From assembly GCA_964035575.1 (NCBI GenBank), contig OZ037865.1:62001-126000 (forward strand): 64,000 bases of DNA. The letters run 5' to 3'. Positions 16,948 to 25,440 of the stretch are shown piece by piece. A program made the position numbers and the translations under genes. The notes under the pieces are model-generated. The model saw only the letters and a list, made by a program, of their open reading frames with translations, was not told where the DNA came from and searched no databases. Every line of letters begins with the position of its first letter. Positions within the stretch are counted from its first letter, which is position 1. This DNA is from Rhynchopus sp. YZ270_cl-10. Its lineage: Eukaryota; Euglenozoa; Diplonemea; Diplonemida; Diplonemidae.

Positions 16948-17269
16948 GGGTGCTTGCGTTGTGTGCTGGATCGGGACCACCAGTAAACTGGCAGCCCCAC
17001 ATCCAGTTCTAATATTTGAAGTGTGAAATAGAACGCAGTCAGAATTAGTGTTACACGCTAATGTAAGAATAATCATCATGGGTAATATTCTGTACGAACG
17101 TACGGGATTTACATCATATGAAAGTGGTTCCGCCTTGGGCCATATCAGGCCCACAGCAGGACACATCATAAAAATTGTAAAGAATTTTCTGATAAGAAAG
17201 GTCTTTTCAAGTTTTAGCTGTTGCTGAACGAGTTGTTTGGTTTCGAAGTAGCACACTAACTTAGCACCC
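16948..17269 (-). ncRNA. RNA Y copy 1: unidentified structured Pol III-type RNA, ~322 nt
   Basis: Homologous to 27492-27820 on the plus strand. The ends close by GGGTGC/GCACCC and an inner GTGTGC/GCACAC. Further conserved stems are GGGCC..GGCCC, a hairpin GTACG-TT-CGTAC (GTACA-ATC-TGTAC in the other copy, a compensatory change) and a 3' domain CTGGAT..ATCCAG around CCAG-TTTA-CTGG. Promoter box ends 23 nt upstream and T6 follows. I do not recognise the family. It lacks SRP, U3 and clear RNase P/MRP motifs. RNase MRP or telomerase RNA remain possible. Confidence 0.75.
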
Positions 17270-17292
17270 AAACATAGGGAGAGTATGGGAAA

Positions 17293-17329
17293 ACAAGACA
17301 GGGTTGTCTTGTTGGAGGTGGGTCAGGGT
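17293..17329 (-). promoter_or_regulatory. Pol III-type upstream element of RNA Y copy 1
   Basis: CCTGACCCACCTCCAACAAG followed by ACAACCCTGTCTTGT. The last T lies 23 nt before the first G of GGGTGC. Confidence 0.8.
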
Positions 17330-17400
17330 GACACACACACCTGTGCACTTTGTACATGCATCATATGTGTGAATGTTTTTTCTCATGGTGACGTAAAAAA

Positions 17401-17513
17401 GGCCAGTCTCTTTCGAGGCTGGCCATGTTTGACAAAGTTGTGTGAGAAGAATATAATCTTCATGCTTCCATACCAATGAAGTACAGAAACTGTAGCTTTA
17501 GAAATCGTTGGTT
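17401..17513 (-). ncRNA. SL RNA: Spliced-leader RNA, copy A
   Basis: Donates the capped 5' exon in trans-splicing of nuclear mRNAs. Exon of about 40 nt begins AACCAACGATTT and ends ACAGTTTCTGTACTTCATTG, followed by donor GTATGG. The intron part holds hairpin GAAGAT-TAT-ATTCTTC, a Sm-like AACTTTGTC and a 3' hairpin of 10 bp with a GAAA tetraloop, then T6. Copy differences in that stem (GGCCAGCCTC here) keep pairing through G-U, supporting minus-strand RNA. Exon core and donor match kinetoplastid and diplonemid SL RNAs. Confidence 0.95.
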
Positions 17514-17553
17514 GCCCTTTTTCTTAACATTGCTCTAAGCACCAACATGTGCT

Positions 17554-17563
17554 GGTAAACATG
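17554..17563 (-). promoter_or_regulatory. PSE-like box of SL RNA copy A
   Basis: CATGTTTACC, first base exactly 50 nt upstream of the SL start. The weakest match among the SL copies together with copy D. Confidence 0.65.
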
Positions 17564-17671
17564 CCACTTGTGGTGAATAATGTGGGTAGGAATGGTCTGG
17601 GCAACGTGGTGGGGTGTATCAACAACACATGTGTATGGTGATGTGGAAACAATGTTCACATGGAAAAATGT

Positions 17672-17679
17672 AAAAAAGA
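17672..17679 (-). terminator. Pol III terminator of SRP RNA
   Basis: TTTCTTTTTT directly after the SRP RNA 3' strand of helix 5. Confidence 0.7.
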
Positions 17680-17681
17680 AA

Positions 17682-17990
17682 CGCTTCTCCAGTTCAAGCC
17701 ATTGAGTTGGAAACACCCTCACTCTGCTCTGTGCTGCGATCCTTGAACTGTCCACTGCAGGAGTTATGAGCTGCTCTGTGAGACCAGCCTGGCCCGGTTC
17801 ACCCCATTTCACTCTGATTGTTGCCCTGGTTTACACCAAGGCCGCAAACAGGACAGTAGACTAACACGGACAACACATCAACACAGAAGTTGAAGGTGCC
17901 TTTGGTCCACCTCAAAGAGTGCCCAGTTCTGGAGAAGCTTGCCCCCCCAGAAGCTAGGGGTTTCAGGATGCAGCCAACACATCCCGGCTC
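17682..17990 (-). ncRNA. SRP RNA: Signal recognition particle RNA (7SL)
   Basis: Scaffold of the signal recognition particle. The S domain shows the hallmark GGGTGAACCGGGCCAGGCTG followed by GAGCAGCTCATAACTCC (helix 8 with its AGCAG and AA bulges; human has GGTGAACCGGCCCAGG and GAGCAGGTCAAAACTCC). The 5' Alu-like domain begins GAGCCGGGATGTGTTGGCTG. Helix 5 ends pair CTTCTCCAG with CTGGAGAAG. Length about 309 nt, near the eukaryotic norm. Start is set by the shared element. Confidence 0.92.
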
Positions 17991-18013
17991 AATAGATACC
18001 ATATTGTCGGAAT

Positions 18014-18050
18014 ACAAGACAGGGTTGTCTAGTTGGAGGTGGGTCAGGTC
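18014..18050 (-). promoter_or_regulatory. Pol III-type upstream element of SRP RNA
   Basis: CCTGACCCACCTCCAACTAG then ACAACCCTGTCTTGT, last base 23 nt before the SRP RNA start. Confidence 0.8.
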
Positions 18051-18300
18051 AAAAACGTGGTTTTGAAGATCCTCACTTCTTGTGCAGGCTTCGCGCTAAC
18101 TTTTGGAAAAAAATCTGAAAAATCGTGTTTCGGGACCAAAAAAACGCACCTCAAATAGTTGTGCGTCAGGGGGTGAAAAAACAGTGTTTTGTGGCATTTC
18201 CGAGCCAATCCCGCGCTGTGGTGGGGCATATTCGGGAAAATGGACAAAATTTTAGTGACTTAAATTTTCACAAAATATGAACCCATACTCTTAAACAAGT
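18051..18300. repeat. Dispersed repeat R18, copy 1
   Basis: Shares gtggcatttccgagccaatcc and related runs, core catttccgagccaatcccg, with 19160-19300 (catttccgaaccaatcccg), and gaacccatactcttaaacaag with gagcccatactcgtaaacaa. No gene seen. Confidence 0.7.
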
Positions 18301-18309
18301 GGGGTGGCC

Positions 18310-18830
18310 CGGGGGCACGGCGTTTTTTTTTTTCAAAAATAAAAAAAATAAAAAAAAAAAAATCACAAAAAATCACAAAAAATCACAAAAAAAAATAATA
18401 GTAAATTATCACGGCAATATAAAAAAAAATCACAAATAATCACAAAAAGTCACAAATAATCACGGCAGTCAAAAAAAAAATCACAAAAAATCACAAATGA
18501 TCACCAAAAATCACAACAATAAAAAAAAAATCACAAATAATCACAAATAATCACAACAATCAAAAAAAAAATCACAAAAAATCACAAATAATCACCAAAA
18601 ATCACAACAATCAAAAAAATAATCACAAAAAGTCACAAAATAATCACGGCAATAAAAAAAAAATCACCAAAAATCACCAAAAATCACAAATAATCACCAA
18701 AAATCACAACAATCAAAAAAAAAATCACAAAAAGTCACAAATAAACACGACAGTAAAAAAAAAATCACAAATAATCACAAATAATCACAAGATTTTTTGT
18801 GATTCTGTTGCGACCTCTTGTGATTTTCTC
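18310..18830. repeat. AT-rich tandem repeat of aatcacaaa units
   Basis: About 500 bp of short units (tcacaaaaaa, tcacaaataa, tcaccaaaaa, tcacaacaat) with a period near 10 bp and runs of A every turn. No coding potential. The complementary form tcttgtgattttct at 18790-18830 ends the array. Confidence 0.9.
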
Positions 18831-19877
18831 CTAAAAAAAAGAACACAATTTCAGCCGCGCCCACGGGCCACCCCAACAAGGGGCATTTTCAGGTCTGAAA
18901 ACCCAAATTCAGATGAAATTGTGGTGTTTTGACTGGGAACAGGTAGTGCCGCAGGCGCACGGTACCCAACTTTTTTCTTTTTATTTTTCCCTTTTTTCTG
19001 CTTTCTTTTGATTGCACGAGCCGATTGCTCTCCACGGTGGGGTCACATGTGTGCGCAAAAACACTCTAAAGTACTCTTACTCTGAACGATGAGATTCCTC
19101 TGGTTTTAGTAAGGAACCCCCTGTTTGCAAAAAGTGCGTAAATTTCCTGTGGCTTTTTCCCGCCAAGAGGTCGTTTTGTTGCATTTCCGAACCAATCCCG
19201 GATTGTGGTGGGGGATGTACGGAAAAATGGACAAAAATGCAGCGACTTAAAATTTGACAAAACATGAGCCCATACTCGTAAACAAGGGTTATTTTCAGGT
19301 CTGAAAACCCAACGTACTGAAGAGCTATCGGTAATGTAGTGATGGCGGTGGGGTTTCAGTGACCACAGAGAAGAGTGAGAAAACCCAGGACGGTTATGGC
19401 CTCGGAGGGGGTGTGCCCCATGGCGTCCTAATCAATCTTTATCCGTGAGGGAGGGGGGATCATCCTCAGGGGGGATGTGGTGCCGTACTCAAAATAAAAT
19501 GAACTGTACATAAGTACATCATGTTTAAACATAAAGGAGGGTAGGAACAGGTAGCGCCGCAGGCGCACGGTACCCAACTTTTTTCTTTTTTTCTTTTCCC
19601 TCTTCTCTGCTTTCTTTTGATCGCGCGAGTCGATTGCTCTCCACGGTGGGGTCACATGTATGTGTGAAAACACTCTAAAGTACCCTTACTATGAAATATG
19701 AGATTCTCTGGTTTTCTTAAGGAACCCCCGGTTTGCAAAAAAAAAACGCACCACAAAAATATCCAAAAATCCCGGGACAAAGGACAGAAGTTAGCGCAAA
19801 GCCTGTTCTTGTGTGTGTTTTTTTTTTTTTTTGCTTTGCACAAAGACACACAAAGACAATCATGCTAACGTAAAAAA
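18831..19877. repeat. Tandem ~620-bp repeat flanking SL copy B
   Basis: The segment around 18935-19110 (gccgcaggcgcacggtaccc, then gattgctctccacggtgggg) recurs at 19548-19730 in the same orientation. Between them lies R18 copy 2 (19160-19300). No gene seen. Confidence 0.75.
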
Positions 19878-19989
19878 GGCCAGTCTCTTTCGAAACCGGC
19901 CATGTTTTGACAAAGTTGTGTGAGAAGAGTAATCTTCATGCTTCCATACCAATGAAGTACAGAAACTGTAGCTTTAGAAATCGTTGGTT
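19878..19989 (-). ncRNA. SL RNA: Spliced-leader RNA, copy B
   Basis: Exon as in copy A. The 3' stem has GGCCGGTTTC opposite GAGACTGGCC, still pairable by two G-U pairs in the RNA. T6 follows. Box at 20030-20039. Confidence 0.95.
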
Positions 19990-20029
19990 GCTCTTTTTCT
20001 CTACACAGCTTTCGACATGTATATGCTCA

Positions 20030-20039
20030 GGGAAGCATG
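20030..20039 (-). promoter_or_regulatory. PSE-like box of SL RNA copy B
   Basis: CATGCTTCCC, 50 nt upstream of the start. Confidence 0.78.
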
Positions 20040-20152
20040 CCAGTAGCATAAACCATATGGTCGTTTTTTGAAACCAATATTTCAATGGGTTACTGCAGCC
20101 TGCCACTTGCCACCTGTGGGTGATGGGTATGTCTGCACATATGTGTTGGTCT

Positions 20153-20162
20153 GGGAAGCATG
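20153..20162 (-). promoter_or_regulatory. PSE-like box, orphan copy
   Basis: CATGCTTCCC followed by AGACCAACACATATGTG. Only about 120 bp separate it from the box of SL copy B, and no known small RNA starts 50 nt downstream. Either a relic or the promoter of an unrecognised short RNA at about 20041-20112. Confidence 0.55.
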
Positions 20163-20210
20163 AAGAAGACACCAGTGTAAAAAATACGTGTGATCCGGGG
20201 GACAAAAAAA

Positions 20211-20313
20211 AAGTTGATACTTTCTCGATTAATGCGTGTCATCCTTGCGCAGGGACCATGCTAATCTTCTCTGTATCGATCCAATTTTAACGGATGTCCC
20301 ATTTCTGGGGTCC
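20211..20313 (-). ncRNA. U6: U6 spliceosomal snRNA
   Basis: Catalytic snRNA of the spliceosome. Contains the invariant ATACAGAGAAGATTAGCATG, the internal stem-loop region TCCCTGCGCAAGGATGACAC and a 3' end in T9 as for a Pol III transcript. The 5' hairpin is GGACCCC-AGAAAT-GGGACATCC. A TATATA lies just upstream of the inferred start. About 103 nt, the family norm. The usual upstream element ends 23 nt before the start. Confidence 0.97.
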
Positions 20314-20336
20314 AGTATATATGCACAAGGTGGTTG

Positions 20337-20374
20337 ACAAGACAGGGGCCCCTTGTTGGAGTTGGGTCAGGGTC
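20337..20374 (-). promoter_or_regulatory. Pol III-type upstream element of U6
   Basis: CCTGACCCAACTCCAACAAG then GGGCCCCTGTCTTGT, 23 nt before the U6 start. The centre differs from the other copies (GGGGCCCC), while outer parts and spacing are kept. Confidence 0.8.
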
Positions 20375-20456
20375 TGAATGTGGTTCTAAACTTCTGCTGT
20401 TGTTGTGTGGGTTTTTTTGCTTCTTGTGCACAAGACGATCGTGTTAACGTAAAAAA

Positions 20457-20568
20457 GGCCAGTCTCTTTCGAAACTGGCCATGTTTTGACAAAGTTGTGT
20501 GAGAAGAATAATCTTCATGCTTCCATACCAATGAAGTACAGAAACTGTAGCTTTAGAAATCGTTGGTT
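20457..20568 (-). ncRNA. SL RNA: Spliced-leader RNA, copy C
   Basis: Exon as in copy A, intact donor, 3' stem with one G-U, T6 terminator. Confidence 0.95.
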
Positions 20569-20608
20569 GCCCTTTTTCTCTACAATGTTCTAAGTGCCAA
20601 CATGTTCT

Positions 20609-20618
20609 GGGAATCATG
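20609..20618 (-). promoter_or_regulatory. PSE-like box of SL RNA copy C
   Basis: CATGATTCCC, 50 nt upstream of the start, followed by AGAACATGTTGGCAC, which copy A also keeps in part. Confidence 0.75.
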
Positions 20619-20689
20619 CCATATGTATCATTATTATGGTGGGTTTTTTTTCTAACATAGCCGTAGAGTGGCTTATAAACATACCTAAG

Positions 20690-20820
20690 GATGCCCAATG
20701 TGCTCGAAAGTCCAAAAATCTTGGGAATACGGGATATTTGGGCTCATTTGAGTCAATTGCGTGGTCGTACAATTTAATCTGAGCATTACACATATCCTAA
20801 TCACCAAAATATTCGAAGAA
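20690..20820 (-). repeat. Single unit of the ~170-bp satellite
   Basis: The reverse strand reads GACCACGCAATTGACTCAAA, then CCCAAATATCCCGTATTCCC, as in the array at 25.4-26.9 kb. Confidence 0.75.
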
Positions 20821-20875
20821 CATGGGAATCATGTGTGTTTTTTGGGTTTGCACAAGGTGATGTTAACGTAAAAAA

Positions 20876-20987
20876 GGCCAGTCTCTTTCGAAACTGGCCA
20901 TGTTTTGACAAAGTTGTGTGAAGAATATAATCTTCATGCTTCCATACCAATGAAGTACAGAAACTGTAGCTTTAGAAATCGTTGGTT
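20876..20987 (-). ncRNA. SL RNA: Spliced-leader RNA, copy D
   Basis: Exon and donor as in the other copies. Small length differences in the intron loop (ATATTCTTCACAC). Confidence 0.94.
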
Positions 20988-21027
20988 GCCCTTTTTCTCT
21001 ACAATGTTCTAGGTACCCACTTGTTCT

Positions 21028-21037
21028 GGGAAGCCTT
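21028..21037 (-). promoter_or_regulatory. PSE-like box of SL RNA copy D
   Basis: AAGGCTTCCC, 50 nt upstream; the left three bases differ from the consensus. Confidence 0.65.
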
Positions 21038-21309
21038 CTGCCAATGTCTATAATACGGTTGCTTTTTCGTACCTGACATCTTGGTCACTGTGAAGGTTCT
21101 ACATAAAAATATCCTTAAGTGTGATCCTACAGAAGGATATTCGACAGAGTCAACAGTGGCTTCTGAAGGGGAACAAGTGTCACAAATATGGTTTTGCAGG
21201 CGATATAAAAATGGGGTGCAGTAAGCACTTGTGTGTTATGTCATGTGTGAATCGTGTGTGTTTTTGGGTTTGCTTCTTGTGCACAAGACGATCATGCTAA
21301 CGTAAAAAA

Positions 21310-21421
21310 GGCCAGTCTCTTTCGAGACTGGCCATGTTTGACAAAGTTGTGTGAGAAGATATAATCTTCATGCTTCCATACCAATGAAGTACAGAAACTG
21401 TAGCTTTAGAAATCGTTGGTT
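21310..21421 (-). ncRNA. SL RNA: Spliced-leader RNA, copy E
   Basis: Exon and donor intact, 3' stem with a perfect 10-bp pairing around GAAA. Confidence 0.95.
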
Positions 21422-21461
21422 GCCTTTTTTCTCTACAACGTTCTGAGTACAGACGTGTCCT

Positions 21462-21471
21462 GGGAAGCATG
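21462..21471 (-). promoter_or_regulatory. PSE-like box of SL RNA copy E
   Basis: CATGCTTCCC, 50 nt upstream of the start. Confidence 0.78.
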
Positions 21472-21599
21472 CCAGTAGTGTAAAAAATATGATGGTTTTT
21501 TTGTACCTAACATCTTGTACACTGAGAAGGTTCTGCACAAGTGGAAGCCTATATAAGGATATTCATAAGAGTCAAAAGGGGCTTCTGAAGGGGTATATG

Positions 21600-24500
21600 G
21601 GTAGTATGAGCTCATATGAATCCATTAAAAGCGTCTATGGCATGATCTAAGCATCACATAATTTCTGAAATCAATACCAACCACAATTTACGGCTATTTT
21701 TCCAGCAATAGCCGTATCATGGCTTATAACCATACCTAAGGATGTCCAATATGCTGGAAAAGTTAATAATCTTGGGTATATAGGGTTTTTGGGCACATTT
21801 GAGTCAATTGCGGGGTCTTACGATTTAATCTGAGCATCACACATATCCTAATCACCTATATAATCGAAAAACACATACAAAATGACCTACATAGCCGTAA
21901 AATGACCCAAATGTGCATATTCGGGTTGAAATTTCATTTTTTCGGAAAGTTTTTTTTTCTCAACAATTACATGGGTGAGTTCCGAGTACATTATGGGGTC
22001 GTAAGTTTTTATTCAAGCATCACACATTATGTAGAATAATTTATGCCATACAATGTTACCAAAAAAAGTCGATTTTTGGTCACTTTTTCAAAAATATGAA
22101 AATTCGATTTTTGGGTACTAGATAGGTCTTTCCGGTGCAAAAACGACCGTTAAATGGATTCTCCGGGGTCCTAAGGCCCCAAAAATCACTTTTGGACACA
22201 CGGGCAATATCCCAGTATACCCTAGGAAATTGGTGGGAACCCAAAAATTGGCCTCAAAATCCGACCAAAACCAAGGTTTCTGTAGAGGTACATGTGAACC
22301 TCATGTGTGTTCTGGAGACCCATTTTGTTTTTAAAAGTGAATCTAAATAGCCAAAAATTTAAAACTCTTGTAGCGCATTCGGAATAGAGGGGGTATTCGC
22401 GAAAACCTGTGCGAAACATTTATCAATTCAGGTCTGACCCACATGGTCATGACCCCATATTTTGGGTGCGGAAAACACCCTATCTGTTGACCTACCGGCT
22501 TGTATGCCTGTATACCTGGTTGGGTCAACTTTTTGAAAATTTCCTGGGCCATATACCCTATTTGGGCCCCCTGAATCCATTGCGACATCGTTTTTTCACA
22601 TCCGAGTGAAAACTAATATATAGGATAACCCATGGGTATGGGTACCTCGCTCAATACCCCTAAAATCAGTGCTTTTGAAAATGACCTTATGGAAAAATGT
22701 ATCCAAAATATTGAAACATGTTCTCCTGGCATCTGCAACACGATATTTTGGGCCCCCTGGGCCCCGGGGGCCCTACGGGCCCCCATATTCGCGAAAAGTT
22801 GGGCATCCCAGCTAGTGGGTCGGTACTGGGTATACAAACATCCCCCCAAAAAGTGAGATTTTGACCCCCCAAAAATGGCCATTTTTTTACTCCCCGGGAC
22901 CTTCTCAGGTGTGTATTCGGACCCTCTCGTGGTCTTAAACCGGATTTTTGGGGCCCCCACACCCTGGAATACCCCCCATAGTGTCGTTTTTTCACCCGCA
23001 GGGCCGATTTTTTAGAAAAAATTTGGTTTTTAAGGAACAACATTTACCCTGCGACACCTTGAAAAACAGGTGATTTTTGCCTTTTTCAGTTGTGTGTGTG
23101 CAGTGCCGAATTCCCCAGGCTTGGTGAAAGTTGTGCCTCCAATACCCCTATGTGGGTTGGAAAAATCAAATAAAGATAAAATTTTGAGGCAGCCTGGGGG
23201 TGTGCTATGGTAAACAATTTGTGTGTGTAAAAATACCCCTAAAAAACACCCTAAAAATGGCTGTTTTTCGCCTATTTTTGGGGGTCGCCTGAGCTATTTT
23301 TTTTATTGTTTTGGCTTTTCCTGGGACCTGAAAATAGGGTCCTGGGCCCAATATGTCCCAATGAGGCCATTGGAATATCGATTTTTTCCAGATATGGGCC
23401 TCCTAGACCGAAATTTTTGATTTTGGTGTTGCAAAAATTTTCGAAAATCCTGAAAAGTGCCCAAAAACACGTAAAAACACGTGTATAGGCACACCCTATC
23501 GGCCCCCAGCATTGCCCAGGATTGTTGCAAATTTTCCCTGCATGGGGGCCCTCCGGGCCCCCTGGACCCATTGCGACCCGATTGGTTCACATTCCTGGAA
23601 AATTTGGTCCCTAAGACACATACGTGGTTAACATACCCCTGAAAAACACCCTATTTTTGACCCTAAAAAACACCCTATTTTTGACCCTGAAAACATGATT
23701 TTAGCAAATAGGGCAACTAGTTTGGTGATCCAGCGACCGACTCATGGGCCCAGTATGTCCAACAGGGCCATATGTTTGGTAAATTTTACCGGGGGCAAGG
23801 GGATGTACAAAAAAAAAGTGGATTTTTTACCTTAAAAAAATGGCCAAAAATAGGCCAAAAATGGCCATTTTTCGGCCATGTGACCCCCACAGCAACCCTA
23901 TATAGACCCCAAAAAACCTAATATTTTTTTCCCAGCGATGTGTCCTGGGGGCCCTTCGGGCCCCCAGGACACATCGCAACCCCGTTTTTTCAGGAGGTGG
24001 CCTGTAGGGTGACCCCTTCAAAAAGCTGGAACCCGGATTTTGGGGTCAGGGGTCCCTTTATGCACTTTTATGTATAAAAAAATGTCTGGGGCGAGAAAAT
24101 GCAAATTTTTGCCTGCAAACACACTGCATACTACTACAGGACCATATTCCATCTTATCAGGAAAAATTTCGGAGGTGTTAGTCATAAAAACAATTTAAAA
24201 TTTTTTGAAAAAACATGAGATCTGGATAAAAGTTTTGACTGTACCTGTGGAAGGTGGGATTTTGCCTGTGTTTTGACTTTTTTTTTCAGTAAATAAACTT
24301 CTACTCATCTCCGGAGGCCGTCCGAGGTCGCAATTAACTCATTTTGACACTTTAGGGCCATATACCGCCCGTTTTTTCAAAAAGTTGAAAATTTTGGCCC
24401 CCAGGATTGGGTACAGCGTGTACTGAACCCTGATTTTCGAAAAATCTCAACTTTTGAAATTCGTCACTTATGGCAGCATGTATCTGACACCCAATTTTGA

Positions 24501-25440
24501 CTTTTCCCGTGAATCCATTCTGGTGCATATACACTATCTGGCACCCCTGAGTCCATTGCGGGGTCGTTTTTTCAAAAAGTCGACCGGACTAATACCTAAT
24601 ATGACCCTGGGTATAGCGTACCGTCTCAGAAACACCCCAAAATCAGTGTTTTTGAAGGGTTCTCACAGCTAAAATCGATGAAAAAATGTCAAAATCACTT
24701 TCCCGTGACCCAATAGCGTGAAATATGGCCCATGTGGGCCCCCAGGACCTATAACACCCCCAATCGGTCGATTCCATGCATATTTCACACCCCCAGATAT
24801 ATGTGCCCATGGGGTGCCAGACCCCAAAATCATGATTTTTTCATGATTTTTGGCCCGATGCACTGACCTGCAGGGCCATACCGTCTACCGGGGCAACCAT
24901 ATTTTTGAAAAATCGGCCTTGCATCGGGCCCAGTATGTCCCACAGGGTATGTTGCCCCAGATTCAGGTCCCCGCACAAGCCAAACCAATATTTTAAAATC
25001 GATTTTTTTGAAAAAAATATTTTTGAAAAAAAATCGTGATTTTTGGGATTTTGGTGATTTTTACAGTTTTGCACACCCTGAAAATCGATTTTTTCGGCTC
25101 CGCCGGTGAAATATCGACATAATTTAGGTATGTTATGTGCATAATATACCCATTAGAGCCCATTCAAGTCACATTCCGACCATTTTTCGTGAAAAAATGC
25201 AACTTTTTGTCACCGTGACCCCCAAAAATGACGATTTTTTGGTCGATTTTTTCGGCCAAAAATTTCGTACCACAGGGCCATACCATATACTGGGATTATC
25301 AACTTTTTGAAAATACGGCCTGGTATTCGGGTGTATATGTCCCATGGGGCCCATAGTAACCTTACTGGGTCATGCCCAAAGCCAATCTTAATAGTAAAAT
25401 TCGATTTTCTGTGAAAAATATTTTCACCAAAAAATCGACT
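21600..25440. repeat. Diverged satellite-derived DNA
   Basis: No gene seen over 3.8 kb. Motifs of the ~170-bp satellite keep recurring in weaker form on both strands: tttgagtcaattgcggggtc (21800), ctgaatccattgcgacatcg (22572), ctgagtccattgcggggtcg (24546) and ctggacccattgcgaccc (23562). Short symmetric motifs such as gggggcccttcgggccccca (23947) also occur. The part 23001-23850 is duplicated in SD3. Confidence 0.7.
23001..23850. repeat. Segmental duplication SD3, uninterrupted copy
   Basis: Matches 32928-33314, 35070-35360, 35660-35677, 46604-46646 and 46801-46820, in that order and orientation. The other copy is broken up by a truncated LINE, three short inverted-repeat elements and the 10-kb LINE. 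This copy therefore serves as the empty-site reference. Confidence 0.93.

Noticed and set aside
16948-17269. RNA Y as U3 snoRNA, 7SK or RNase P RNA
   Set aside because: No box C/D or U3 box A, no SRP-type domain, and no P4 consensus pair could be found by eye. Left unidentified.
20041-20112. U4 or U1 snRNA candidate downstream of the orphan promoter box
   Set aside because: GTGGCAAGTGGCAG looked U4-like at first, but it has no U6 complementarity. A far better U4 was found at 16183-16325 and U1 at 15330-15475.
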